A stretch of 41,224 nt of DNA from Frankia torreyi (GTDB lineage Bacteria > Actinomycetota > Actinomycetes > Frankiales > Frankiaceae), in NCBI RefSeq assembly GCF_000948395.1, contig NZ_JYFN01000061.1, positions 1 to 41,224 on the forward strand, written 5' to 3'. The translations under genes were made by a program, and so were the position numbers. The notes beneath the pieces were generated by a model. That model was not told the origin of the DNA and did not search any database. It saw nothing but the letters and a program-made list of their open reading frames with translations. Positions 8,666-17,621 of this stretch are shown here, piece after piece; within the stretch, counting starts at the first letter, position 1, and each line of letters begins with the position of its first letter.

Positions 8666-10111
8666 ATGACCGAGACCCCGGCAGGCCCACTCCCGCCACA
8701 TCCGCTGTCGCTCTCGGTGGCGCCATCGACGGCGCCATCGGCGTTGGCGTCGGCGTCGGCCAGTGCCGACCTGGGGGGCGAGGACGTCCCCGAGGCCGGT
8801 GAGGTGACAGTGGCGCTCGGGATGACCGTGATCAGCGTCGGGGACGATGCCGCCATGGTCGACGCCTGGCATCGGGCGCTGCTGGGGCTCGCCGGCTACC
8901 TGCCGGACGAGCTGATCACCGAGGCGCGCACCTGGCTCGCCGCGGGCCGGCGGCTCGACCTCGCGCGGGCGGTCGCGTTCGCCGTGGCCGTCGGCCAGCT
9001 CAGCCTCGGGGGCGAGGAGATCCTGCTGGCCCGGGAGGAGCTGACCGCCGGCGGACAGGACGGCGCGGGCGACGGCGATGGCGACGGCGATGGCGACGTG
9101 GTGGGAGTGCTCGACGCGCTGCCGCCCGGCGAGCGGGTGCCGAGCGCCTGGCAGTTCCGCTCCGCCGCCGACGCGGACGCGCGTGGGCCGGCGGCGGTGC
9201 TGCCGCTCGACCTGACCGCCCCGGACGCGGCGGTCGCGCTGGGGGACGTCGAGGCGGTCGTCGTCGAGGCGGTCGGGGCGGAGCCGGACGCCGTCGGCCT
9301 GTGGCGCTCCTGGCGGGCTCCGGCCGCGGGGTCGTCCTGGCCGCCGCCGAAGCGGGTGTTCGTCGTCACGGCCGAGCCGCGGTCGGGCCCGGCGGCGGCC
9401 CTGGCGGCGCGGCTACAGACCGCGCTGCTGGCCGTCGGCGAGCCGGCACCGCAGGTGGAGGTGTGCACGGCGGGCGAACAACCGCCCCCTTACCAGCGCC
9501 TCGCGCAGATGTCGGGCGCCCTGCTGTGGGCGCGTGAGCCGGCCGTCGAGGTGTCGGTGGCCCGGACGTTCGACGAGGTCGACCCGGTCGACGGCCCCCG
9601 GTTCGACCCGGACCGGCCGCGCATCGACGACCTGGGGCTTCGCGATGACCTGCTCGGCTACCTGGACGCCGGCGTGCCGATTCTCGACACCTCCTCGTTG
9701 ATGTCCGACGTGGTCGACCCGGCCCGCGGCGAGGTGGTGCCCATGACGTTTCGCACGGACGGCCGCTGGGTGTGGACCGACGCGACCAGCTACTACCTGG
9801 ACGAGCATGGCCTCGCCCCGGACCCGGACCTGATGCGGCACGTGGCCGAGGCGCGAGGCCCGGCGCTCGACCCGTCGCCGCCGGTGGACGGGGCCCCGCG
9901 GGTGGACCCGTCGCCGCCGGTGGACGGGTCGCCGCCGGTGGACGGGTTGCTGGCGGCTGACGGGTCGCTGCCGGTCGACGAGGTGGCCCTGCACCGGGTG
10001 CTCGCGCACCTGTTGAACCCGCGGCAGGAGGAGAACGCGGTGTGGGTCGTGCCGCAGATGGGGGTGGCGCTCCTGGACGAGGAGCCCCTCGCCGCCGTCG
10101 ACGCGTCATGA
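8666..10111 (+). CDS. Conserved protein of unknown function, paralog A1
   Basis: 481 aa. The ATG at 8666 follows a GGAGG at 8656-8660. Residues 1-50 are Pro/Ala/Ser rich. The conserved body begins near [18 protein letters not shown] and is mainly helical, with a short acidic GDGDGD insert. A C-terminal part has the motif [17 protein letters not shown] followed by a Pro-Val-Asp-Gly repeat (about 9880-9980). I do not recognise the family. It is clearly a paralog of the protein at 19325-20500: [40 protein letters not shown] and LHRVLA are all shared. It lies 110 bases after the giant effector-like gene and 25 bases before the beta-helix/AAA+ gene, so the three probably form one transcript. A role as chaperone or adaptor for the effector is possible but not shown by the sequence. 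No signal peptide or membrane segment is seen. Confidence 0.88.
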   Translation: MTETPAGPLPPHPLSLSVAPSTAPSALASASASADLGGEDVPEAGEVTVALGMTVISVGDDAAMVDAWHRALLGLAGYLPDELITEARTWLAAGRRLDLARAVAFAVAVGQLSLGGEEILLAREELTAGGQDGAGDGDGDGDGDVVGVLDALPPGERVPSAWQFRSAADADARGPAAVLPLDLTAPDAAVALGDVEAVVVEAVGAEPDAVGLWRSWRAPAAGSSWPPPKRVFVVTAEPRSGPAAALAARLQTALLAVGEPAPQVEVCTAGEQPPPYQRLAQMSGALLWAREPAVEVSVARTFDEVDPVDGPRFDPDRPRIDDLGLRDDLLGYLDAGVPILDTSSLMSDVVDPARGEVVPMTFRTDGRWVWTDATSYYLDEHGLAPDPDLMRHVAEARGPALDPSPPVDGAPRVDPSPPVDGSPPVDGLLAADGSLPVDEVALHRVLAHLLNPRQEENAVWVVPQMGVALLDEEPLAAVDAS

Positions 10112-10136
10112 CCTGCTCGAGCTCAAGGAGCCAGCG

Positions 10137-13100
10137 ATGACCGCAGCCGTCCTGTCCGTCTCCGCCACGGACGCCGAGTGTGTGACCGCGATCGGGCGCG
10201 CGCTCGTCGCGGCCGGTCCCGGGGACACCGTGGCCGTCCGGCCGGGGGTGTATCGGGAGTCGCTCGTCTTCACCCGTGACGTGGTCCTGGTCGCGGAGGA
10301 GGGCCCGGGCAGCGTCGTGATCGAGGTGCCGCTCGGATCGGCCCTGCTGTGCGCGGGTGGTGATATCCGGCTGCGGGACCTGACCGTGCGCGGGGGCGAC
10401 GAGGAGCTGCCGCTGGTGCAGGCGGGGGGCGGGCGGCTGGGGCTGGACAACTGCCAGCTCGAGGCCACCGCGTCCGCGGCCATCCATGTGCGCGGGGGAC
10501 GGGTCGGGGTGCGCGCCGGCCGGATCGGGAACGCGAACGGTCCCGGGGTGGTGGTCGACGCCGGCGTCGCCGAGTTCACCGAGGTCGCCGTGGAGGCGAC
10601 CGGCGGACCCGCCCTCGTGGTGGCGGGCGGCGCGGAGCCGACGTTCCGGCACTGCACCTTCGCGGGCCTCGACGGGTTCGGGGTCGTGGCGACCGGAACC
10701 GGGACACCGCGGATCGAAGGCTCCCGGATCAGCTCGGCGAGCAGCGTCGCCGTCCTCGTGCAGCAGGCCAGCCGGCTGCGGCTGGTCGACACCCAGATCG
10801 ACGGCGGCCAGGTCGGCCTCTACGTCGCCGACCGGGCCCAGCCCGTTCTGGAGCGGTGCCGACTGCGGGAGGCGACCGCGCACGGCGCGATCACCGTGGA
10901 GCAGGCCGCGCCGTCCCTCGTCGAGTGCCTGATCGAGAACTCGGCCGGCCACGGGCTGCACGCCACCGGCCGCTCGGCCGCCGAACTGCGCCACTGCATC
11001 GTGCGGGCCAGCGGCGCGGCCGGGGTGGTCGCCGACGAGGCGGCCCGGCCGGTCCTCGTCGGCGGGGAGGTCGCCGACTGCGGCGACGTGGGCGTCCTGC
11101 TGCTCGGCGAGTCGACGGCGCAGCTGCGCGGTGTCCGCGTCCACGGCAGCCCGATCGGGGTGTCGATCGAGGGCTCGGCCGCGCCGCTGCTCGGCGGACT
11201 CGACCTCGACGACGTCGCCTACGGGCTGCACGCCGCCGGCGGTGCCGGCCGGTTCGAGGACGGCCGCGTGCGTGGTGCCAGCCGGGCCGGGGTGCGGCTG
11301 GCGGGGGCGGCCACGACCGAGCTGCACAACTCCACGCTGACGCAGTGCCGGATCGGCATCGAGATCACCGCGGCGGCGCGGCCCTCGGTCGCCGGCGTCG
11401 AGGTCGACGGCGCGCGCGACGCCGGCATCCTGGTCCGCGACGCCGCCCACCCGAACCTGTCCCGCATCCGCGTGCACGGCACGGCCGGCCCGGGGCTCGT
11501 GCTCGAACCCGGCACCCAGGCGACGGTCTGTGACGCCGAACTCGTCGGCAACGCCGGGCCCGGGGTACTGGTGGAGACGAACAGGCCGGTCGTCATCCAG
11601 GGTGGCGTGATGCGCGGCAACGGCGGGGAAGCGGTGCGGACCGCGACGCCCACCACGCAGCTGCGCATCGACGGCGTCGAGACCGGTCACAACAACGTCG
11701 AGCTCCCCGCGCCCGCAGGCCCCCGCGCCGACGATCGGGATGCCGACGCCGCCTCGCGCTGGGCACCGCAGTCGGCCGACGGACCACAGTCCCCCGCGGG
11801 GGGTGACCCGACCTGGATGCCGGACCCCTCCCCGCCGTCCCGGTCGGGAAACCCCGCGGGCTCACCGCCTCCCGCCGCACCGCCATCCGCCGCACCGGAG
11901 GAGGATCCGGGCGGTCCGATCGCCGTCCAGCGGGAGCATTCCCGCCCCGACCCGGGTTCCGTCGGCGGCGGACCGTCCACCGACCCGCCGGACGGGTCGA
12001 ATCCGGTGACCGCGCTGCTGGCGGAGCTGGACGCGCTGGTCGGCCTGGAGGGCGTCAAACGGGAGGTGGCCACGCTCGTCGGGCTGCACCAGGTGGCGAA
12101 GCGACGCCAGGAGGCCAGGCTGCACGCGCCGCCGATGTCGCGGCATCTCGTCTTCGCCGGGCCGCCGGGAACCGGCAAGACGACCATCGCCCGGCTTTTC
12201 GGCAAGATCCTGGCCGCACTCGGGGTGCTACCCGGCGGGCAGATGGTGGAGGTCGCCCGCGCGGATCTCGTCGCGGAGCATGTCGGCGGGACGGCGGTGA
12301 AGACCACCGCCAAGTTCGAGTCGGCGCTCGGCGGAGTGCTGTTCATCGACGAGGCGTACACCCTGTCGCCGACGGATGGCGGCGGGCACGACTTCGGCCG
12401 GGAGGCGATCGACACGCTGGTGAAGCTGATGGAGGACCGGCGCGACGAGCTCGTCGTGGTGGTCGCCGGGTACTCGCCGCAGATGCGCACCTTCCTCGCC
12501 GCCAACCCCGGCCTGGCCTCCCGCTTCTCCAAGACCATCGAGTTCGAGAGCTACTCCAGCGCCGAGCTGGTCACGATCGTCGAGCGGCTGTGCCGCAAGC
12601 ACCACTACGCGCTGGAGTACGAGACCCAGGAAGCCCTGCGCCGGCATTTCGACACCCTGCCGAGGACGGAGACCTTCGGCAACGCGCGGGCCGCGCGGCA
12701 GGTGTTCGAGGAGATGCTGGGCCGCCAGGCGTACCGGTTGGCCACCACCCCGGACGCGCCGGAGCTGGAGCTCGCCAGGCTGCTGCCGGAGGACCTGGCG
12801 GAGACCGCCGCCCGCGGGCGGGACGCGGCGGCGGGTCAGCGTCAGGTGGTCGACGCCCTGATGCAGCGGCTCGACGCGATGATCGGACTGGACGAGGTCA
12901 AGCGCGAGGTCGCCGACCTGGTGGATCTCATCGCCTCGGCCAAGGCCCGGGCGGAGGCCGGGCTGCCGGCCCCGTCCATGTCCCGCCACCTGGTCTTCGC
13001 CGGGCCACCCGGGACGGGGAAGACCACGGTGGCCCGCCTCTACGGCGAGCTGCTGGCCGCGATGGGCGTCCTGCGTACCGGGCAGATGGTCGAGGTGTCC

Positions 13101-13661
13101 CGTGCCGACCTGGTCGGGCAGTACGTCGGCCACACCGCGGTGAAGACGACGGAGGTTTTCAACTCCGCCCGCGGCGGCATCCTGTTCATCGACGAGGCCT
13201 ACGCCCTGTCCCCCTCCCGCGGCCAGGGCGACGACTTCGGCCGGGAGGCGATCGACACGCTGGTGAAGCTGATGGAGGATCACCGGGACGAGATCGTCGT
13301 CATCGCCGCCGGCTACACCGGTGACATGAAGCAGTTCCTGGCGAGCAACGCGGGTCTCGCGTCCCGGTTCAGCCATCAGATCCGGTTCGCCTCCTACTCG
13401 GCGGACGAGCTTGTGGCGATCTTCGAGAATCTCGCCCGCGCCGGCGGCTACGAGCCCCACGGCGGCACCCTGCAGGTCCTCCGGAAGCATTTCGACACGC
13501 TGCGCCGGGACGAGACGTTCGGCAACGGCCGTTACGCCCGCCAGCTTCTGGACAAGGCCGTCACCCGGCAGGCGAGCCGGTTGCGGAAGATGCCCGATCC
13601 GACCGTGGACGACCTGCAGAACCTTCTCCCGGGCGACGTGACGGCGGCCCTGGCCCGCTGA
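10137..13661 (+). CDS. Right-handed beta-helix protein fused to two CbxX/EccA-type AAA+ ATPase domains (B1)
   Basis: 1,174 aa. Residues 1 to about 525 are short repeats of about 23 residues, with recurring turns such as [29 protein letters not shown] and GVLLLGES, typical of a pectin-lyase/NosD-like parallel beta-helix. A Pro-rich linker follows (about 530-620). AAA+ domain 1 has Walker A GPPGTGKT at 675-682 and Walker B LFIDEAY at 735-741. AAA+ domain 2 has GPPGTGKT at 956-963 and LFIDEAY at 1016-1022. Both have a conserved LASRFS box near the expected arginine-finger/sensor region. The AAA+ domains resemble the CbxX/CfqX family, which includes EccA of type VII secretion. This suggests an ATP-driven remodelling machine with a substrate-binding helix. 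ATG at 10137, 25 bases after A1. The beta-helix is paralogous to the protein at 23221-24648, which has no ATPase part. Confidence 0.92.
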   Translation: MTAAVLSVSATDAECVTAIGRALVAAGPGDTVAVRPGVYRESLVFTRDVVLVAEEGPGSVVIEVPLGSALLCAGGDIRLRDLTVRGGDEELPLVQAGGGRLGLDNCQLEATASAAIHVRGGRVGVRAGRIGNANGPGVVVDAGVAEFTEVAVEATGGPALVVAGGAEPTFRHCTFAGLDGFGVVATGTGTPRIEGSRISSASSVAVLVQQASRLRLVDTQIDGGQVGLYVADRAQPVLERCRLREATAHGAITVEQAAPSLVECLIENSAGHGLHATGRSAAELRHCIVRASGAAGVVADEAARPVLVGGEVADCGDVGVLLLGESTAQLRGVRVHGSPIGVSIEGSAAPLLGGLDLDDVAYGLHAAGGAGRFEDGRVRGASRAGVRLAGAATTELHNSTLTQCRIGIEITAAARPSVAGVEVDGARDAGILVRDAAHPNLSRIRVHGTAGPGLVLEPGTQATVCDAELVGNAGPGVLVETNRPVVIQGGVMRGNGGEAVRTATPTTQLRIDGVETGHNNVELPAPAGPRADDRDADAASRWAPQSADGPQSPAGGDPTWMPDPSPPSRSGNPAGSPPPAAPPSAAPEEDPGGPIAVQREHSRPDPGSVGGGPSTDPPDGSNPVTALLAELDALVGLEGVKREVATLVGLHQVAKRRQEARLHAPPMSRHLVFAGPPGTGKTTIARLFGKILAALGVLPGGQMVEVARADLVAEHVGGTAVKTTAKFESALGGVLFIDEAYTLSPTDGGGHDFGREAIDTLVKLMEDRRDELVVVVAGYSPQMRTFLAANPGLASRFSKTIEFESYSSAELVTIVERLCRKHHYALEYETQEALRRHFDTLPRTETFGNARAARQVFEEMLGRQAYRLATTPDAPELELARLLPEDLAETAARGRDAAAGQRQVVDALMQRLDAMIGLDEVKREVADLVDLIASAKARAEAGLPAPSMSRHLVFAGPPGTGKTTVARLYGELLAAMGVLRTGQMVEVSRADLVGQYVGHTAVKTTEVFNSARGGILFIDEAYALSPSRGQGDDFGREAIDTLVKLMEDHRDEIVVIAAGYTGDMKQFLASNAGLASRFSHQIRFASYSADELVAIFENLARAGGYEPHGGTLQVLRKHFDTLRRDETFGNGRYARQLLDKAVTRQASRLRKMPDPTVDDLQNLLPGDVTAALAR

Positions 13662-13681
13662 GGAATCCCGGGGACGTCGCC

Positions 13682-13717
13682 TGGATGCTCACCGGCCATT
13701 GGATGCTCACCGGCCAT
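13682..13717 (+). repeat. Perfect 18-bp tandem duplication before the DUF6461 gene
   Basis: The 18-bp unit beginning TGGATGCTCACC occurs twice head to tail with no mismatch, 23 bases ahead of the next start codon. It may be a minisatellite or a doubled binding site. Confidence 0.85.
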
Positions 13718-13740
13718 AGTGGTCAGATCCGGAGTGTGGA

Positions 13741-14514
13741 ATGACCCAGTCGCCCCTGGAACACGGGTGGGAGGCCGTCGTCCGCTACCGGCCGTTCTGC
13801 CTCACCTTCACCCTCGGCGTGACCCCCTGGAACCTGGTCGAGCGTTACGGGGCCGATCCGACGGCAGCCCGCCTCCTTGCCATCGGCGAGACCTACGCCG
13901 TCGGCCAGCCCGGCGCCGACCGCTCCATTCTCGCCAGTGGATCCCTCGGGGACTGGGCGTTCGGCTTCGAGACCATGGGGGTCGAAGGCATCATGTCCGG
14001 CACCCTCGCCGCGCTGTCCCGCGGCACGCAGACAGTGGCCGTCAACGATTCCGCCAAGGCGCTGCACGTGCTCCGGTACTGGGTCGACGGGCAACCCCGC
14101 GAGAGCTTCGAGCTCGGGGTTCCCGACACCCAGCGTGCCGTCGGCGCCCATCCCTTCTGGGGTGCCGTCGAACGCCACCGGGCCGCCCATCCCGACCAGT
14201 CGAAGGTCATCGCCGCTCTGCGGGCCATCGGCGACCACGTCGGGGGCCAGCTCACCGCCGACATGCTGGCCCGTCCACTGCTCACCGCCATCCTGCCCGA
14301 GGATGGTCGCCCGCGCTCCGCACCGGCAGTCGATCTCCCCCTCGTGCGCCCCGGGGAACCCAGGCAACCCGTTCCGCTCGGCCGATACCTCGGCACCCTC
14401 GGCCCACGTGCGCCGATACCGTCATCGCCCTTGCACGACCGTGCCGAGGTGTCCCCCCCGGGTGGGCTCACGGGGATGGGCCAGAAGAGGGTCGAAGGTG
14501 GGGACACGCCGTGA
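13741..14514 (+). CDS. DUF6461 family protein
   Basis: 257 aa, ATG start at 13741 with a GGAG about 7 bases upstream. The N-terminal half matches the pattern I associate with DUF6461: a CLTF strand, a GVTPWNLVERYG helix, GDWAFGFETMG, then LSRGTQTVAVN and a later RYWVDGQPRESFELG. Such proteins are small, soluble and frequent in Streptomyces and Frankia, often near polymorphic toxins, where an immunity or SMI1-like role is suspected. The C-terminal 70 residues are low in recognisable structure. It is on the same strand as the beta-helix/AAA+ gene, 79 bases downstream, so co-transcription is possible. Its position between effector-associated genes makes an accessory or immunity role plausible, but this is inference. 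Confidence 0.8.
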   Translation: MTQSPLEHGWEAVVRYRPFCLTFTLGVTPWNLVERYGADPTAARLLAIGETYAVGQPGADRSILASGSLGDWAFGFETMGVEGIMSGTLAALSRGTQTVAVNDSAKALHVLRYWVDGQPRESFELGVPDTQRAVGAHPFWGAVERHRAAHPDQSKVIAALRAIGDHVGGQLTADMLARPLLTAILPEDGRPRSAPAVDLPLVRPGEPRQPVPLGRYLGTLGPRAPIPSSPLHDRAEVSPPGGLTGMGQKRVEGGDTP

Positions 14515-14665
14515 CCTTTGCGGCCGGGGTCGAACCGAGCGGGGTGGCGCGGTCCCGCGGAACCGCACCACGCTGCCGGGCGCGACCTCGACTTCCACGA
14601 TCGTGCCCTGCACGCCTCGACGGTCAGGATCGAGGCACCCGACCCCCCAAGGTCACAACCACAAC

Positions 14666-16816
14666 CTAAGTCCGGGACCAGTGCTGGAAGTTTCCCCCGT
14701 TGCAGTCCTGGGTGTAGAGGCGGCCCTGGCCGTTGCTGTCGAGGCATTCACCCGTGGCCACGTTCGTGAACTGATAGCCGAACGAGTTGGTGGCGGCAAC
14801 CCAGGTCAGGCTGTTCTGGCCGGTGCAGGTCGTGGTGAACACCGAGCCCTGATACTTGGTGCCATCCGTCGCGGGGTTGGCGCGGGCCCCCGCGCACAGG
14901 TTGGTCGCGACGTCCGTGAGGTGGTACCCGCCGCTCACCTGTACCAGTTTCCATCGCTGGTAGTCGCCGCCGTTGCAGCCCATCGTGTAGGCCGACCCGG
15001 AGGCGTTGCTGTCCAGGCACAGGCTGGTCGAGACGTTGACGTAGGTCCAGGAGGTCTGCGGTGGGGCCGCGGGGGCAGCCGTCACCCGCGGTGCCGGTGC
15101 CGGTGCCGGTGCCGGTGCGGGCGCCGGTGCCGGGGCCGCCTTCGGAGCGGCCACCGAAGGGGCCGGCAGTGGCTTGGCCGGGTTGGTCGGGAGCCGGCCG
15201 GCCCGATCCGCCGGGGTGGCCCCGACCGGCGGGGCGCTTGCCGGGTCGCTTGCCGGGTCGGAGGTGGCCGCCGGGCTCGGCGGGTCGGAGGTGGCCGCCG
15301 GGGCGCTGGTCAGCGAGACGCTCATCGATGCCGCCGGCCGGGTCGGGGACGGGGGAGTGCGGGGTGGGGTCACCTGGGCGTCGATGGAGGTGGCCAGGCC
15401 GGGCGGGTCCGAGTCGCCGACACTCAGCGCCACCGCGGTGGTCCCCGCCGCGAGAACCACCAGCATGCCCACGGCGCCGACGAGAGTCAGCCATCGGCGC
15501 CGCGCCCGCGCGCGCGCCGTCGGGTCGATCGTCCCGGCAGCACTCCTGCCCCCGCCCTCGCCGCCATCCGCGGGGCGGCCCTGGGCCTCGTCGTCGGCCC
15601 CGGTGTCGTCGGCCCTGGAGCCGTCGTCGGCCCCAGTGTCGTCGTGGGTGTCGGAGCCGTCGTGGGTGTCGGAGCCGTTGTGGGTGTCGGAGTCGTCGTG
15701 GGTGTCGGTGCCGTTGATCGGTCCCATCGTCGCCGGGGGGAGGGCGGTGGGGGCGAGCTGCGCGGCGGCGAGCCGGGCCGCGCCGAGTGCCACGACGTGC
15801 TTGGGATGCGCGTCGACGACCGTGGGGCGCTGCAGCGCCGCCTCGATCGTCCGGGCCACCATGGGGATGCGCGAGGAACCGCCGGCGAGCAGCACCGCCG
15901 ACAGGTCGCCGGGCTTGACCTCGGCGGAACTCAGTGCACGGTGCAATGCCTCCACGGTGGAATCGATTGCAGGCCTGATCATCTCCTCGAACTGCGCCCG
16001 GCCAAGCGTCACCTCGTGCTTTGCGCCGGGCAGAAACACCGGGATGACGGTGTCCTCATCGGCGGAGAGGGCCTCCTTGGCCAGGACGCATTCCTGCCGC
16101 AGCCGCCACAGCGCGACGGCGGTGTCGTGATCACCGGGATCGGCCGCGGAGACGGCGCCGTTCAGCGCGCGGTCGACGTGGTGGACGATCGCCTCGTCGA
16201 AGTCGGCGCCGCCCAACCACTCGATGCCCTCCGGGTTGCCGAGGATCCGCGGCTGGCCCGCCTCCATCCGCAGCACCGCGGCGTCGAACGTGCCGCCGCC
16301 GAGGTCGTACACGGCGACGACGTCGCCGTCCGACAACTGCCGACTGGCGGCATAGTAGGTCACCGCGGCGACCGGCTCCGTCACGAGTGGAACGTCGGTG
16401 AGCCCGGCCAGCCGGGGCACCTCGTCGAACTGCTCCAACCGGTAGGGGCCCCACACGGCCGGCCGGGTGAGGACGATCCGTTCCGGGGGCGATCCCTGCA
16501 GGCGGACCGCGCTGTCGACCGCGTCGCGCAGCATCGCCGCCAGCAGCGCCGCCGGCGAGAACGGGGCCTCGCCCAGGAGCACCGGAGTGGGATCGCCCAG
16601 CCGTCGCTTGAACTCCCGCGCCGCCCGGTCGGGTTCCTGCACGGCGCGGCGTTCGGCGGCGTCGCCGGTCAGCAGCGGCCCGTTGCGGCCGGCGTAGACG
16701 ACCGTGGGGGCGACGATGCTGCGATTGCCGAGGCTGACCATCTCTGTTCGGTCGGACCACCCGATCGCCACCGCCGTGAAGGTGGTCCCGAGATCGATTC
16801 CGAGGCCGTACGTCAC
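14666..16816 (-). CDS. Hsp70-like ATPase fused through a membrane segment to a ricin-type lectin domain
   Basis: 716 aa, GTG start (14814-16816 side of the minus strand, codon at 16814-16816). Residues 1 to about 370 form an Hsp70 nucleotide-binding domain: phosphate-1 loop GIDLGTTFTAVA near the start, phosphate-2 loop YDLGGGTFD at 170-178, and adenosine motif GGSSR at 312-316. An acidic linker of four Asp-Thr-His repeats follows (about 375-430). There is one hydrophobic span at about 442-464, then a long Pro/Ala linker, and a C-terminal ricin-B-like lectin domain (about 587-716) with the QRW and QHW motifs and four Cys pairs or near-pairs. The Hsp70 substrate-binding domain is absent. The predicted layout is a cytoplasmic ATPase with a carbohydrate-binding domain outside the membrane. 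It is the only leftward gene among the effector-like genes and is divergent from the WXG100-like pair. Confidence 0.9.
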   Translation of the reverse strand: MTYGLGIDLGTTFTAVAIGWSDRTEMVSLGNRSIVAPTVVYAGRNGPLLTGDAAERRAVQEPDRAAREFKRRLGDPTPVLLGEAPFSPAALLAAMLRDAVDSAVRLQGSPPERIVLTRPAVWGPYRLEQFDEVPRLAGLTDVPLVTEPVAAVTYYAASRQLSDGDVVAVYDLGGGTFDAAVLRMEAGQPRILGNPEGIEWLGGADFDEAIVHHVDRALNGAVSAADPGDHDTAVALWRLRQECVLAKEALSADEDTVIPVFLPGAKHEVTLGRAQFEEMIRPAIDSTVEALHRALSSAEVKPGDLSAVLLAGGSSRIPMVARTIEAALQRPTVVDAHPKHVVALGAARLAAAQLAPTALPPATMGPINGTDTHDDSDTHNGSDTHDGSDTHDDTGADDGSRADDTGADDEAQGRPADGGEGGGRSAAGTIDPTARARARRRWLTLVGAVGMLVVLAAGTTAVALSVGDSDPPGLATSIDAQVTPPRTPPSPTRPAASMSVSLTSAPAATSDPPSPAATSDPASDPASAPPVGATPADRAGRLPTNPAKPLPAPSVAAPKAAPAPAPAPAPAPAPAPRVTAAPAAPPQTSWTYVNVSTSLCLDSNASGSAYTMGCNGGDYQRWKLVQVSGGYHLTDVATNLCAGARANPATDGTKYQGSVFTTTCTGQNSLTWVAATNSFGYQFTNVATGECLDSNGQGRLYTQDCNGGNFQHWSRT
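15641..15712 (-). repeat. 18-bp tandem repeat encoding the acidic linker of the Hsp70 fusion
   Basis: Four 18-bp units, nearly identical, encode Asp-Thr-His-[Asp/Asn]-[Gly/Asp]-Ser type hexapeptides just before the membrane segment. The nearby Pro/Ala linker is also repetitive at DNA level (15090-15135, GCCGGT units). Confidence 0.9.
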
Positions 16817-17240
16817 CGTGCCGGACTCCGCACAGGCGTGACGACCGATCGCATGGAACCTCCCGAAATGTCTACCTCCAGCAAGCTACTCCGGGGAAAA
16901 GGCCAGGGTCTAGTGCGCCCCGGGACCATTGATCGCCGGCTGGCGGCACCGTTTCCAGGAAAGGGCTTCCGAGCTGGGCAGACCGGGCAGGTCGAGAGTG
17001 TTCCGACCGGTGGGAGTCGGCGGTCTCCGTTCTGTCGTCGACGCTACCGTCGCTTACATTTCATCTATCAGCTACCTTCTGTCCGGGTCCCTTTCCGGTA
17101 AAGGGGAGCGTGAGCGGGTGGCCATGGTCGCCGCCGCGGAAACGCACCCACCAAGGTGGTGCCTCCAAGGTCGTCCGCGGGCATGCCGTGAACCGGGGAC
17201 GCTCGCTGCACCGTGTTGCGAGCATGGGACGAGGACTGTG
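16817..17240. promoter_or_regulatory. Divergent gap between the Hsp70 fusion and the WXG100-like pair
   Basis: 424 bases without a gene that I can support. It must hold the promoters of both divergent units, but I see no convincing -35/-10 pair. A 6-bp hairpin lies at 17089-17105 (CCCTTT, 5-base loop, AAAGGG). The stretch 17040-17080 is locally less GC-rich than its surroundings. No RNA gene is apparent. Confidence 0.4.
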
Positions 17241-17621
17241 ATGAGCGGCACCATTAGATTCGATTCGGGCAAGTACGATCAGTTGATCACCCAGCTTGGT
17301 GCGGCCCTGAAGGAGCTTGGGGACGGCGCCGCCGGTCCGCTGGCGCTGACGGCTGACGTGCAACTGCAACCGAGCGGTCAGACCTGGCAGCCGGCCGTCG
17401 ATCTGGTCGGCGCGGGTACCGCGCTGTTCGGTCTGATCAGCGAGAACAACGATTCCCTGAAGACGGGGCTGGGCGACCTGAGCACCGCCCTCGCGCAGGG
17501 GCGGTCGATCTTCAACGACGTGGAGGACCTGGCTGCGGCCACCGCCGGGCAGTTCGACCAGGTGGTAGGGCATCCACTGGGCGCCGTCCACGCCCGGAAC
17601 GAGGGCGCTGGCGCGTTGTGA
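17241..17621 (+). CDS. WXG100-like small helical protein
   Basis: 126 aa from ATG 17241. The N-terminus SGTIRFDSGKYDQLITQL and a second helix ending in LAAATAGQFDQVV give the two-helix look of ESX/WXG100-type substrates. The central turn is QTWQPAVDLVG, so the Trp is present but the classical Trp-X-Gly is not. At 126 residues it is slightly longer than the usual ~100. Its stop overlaps the next start by four bases (GTGA, 17618-17621), indicating coupled translation, as in esxB-esxA or PE-PPE pairs. It is divergent from the Hsp70 fusion and followed by the second set of effector-associated genes. The WXG100-like assignment is inferred from length, helicity and pairing rather than a clear motif match. 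Confidence 0.7.
   Translation: MSGTIRFDSGKYDQLITQLGAALKELGDGAAGPLALTADVQLQPSGQTWQPAVDLVGAGTALFGLISENNDSLKTGLGDLSTALAQGRSIFNDVEDLAAATAGQFDQVVGHPLGAVHARNEGAGAL

Noticed and set aside
9366-11690. 774-codon open frame on the minus strand
   Set aside because: It is antisense to A1 and the beta-helix gene. Its translation is Arg/Asp/Pro-rich low complexity, a usual shadow of high-GC coding DNA.
14422-14613. Small minus-strand frame between DUF6461 and Hsp70
   Set aside because: Its start GTIVEVEVAPGSVVRF looks protein-like, but it overlaps the DUF6461 end antisense and has no further support.
13877-17101. 1,074-codon open frame on the plus strand
   Set aside because: Antisense to the Hsp70 fusion and out of frame with DUF6461. 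The Hsp70 and ricin motifs fix the true strand.
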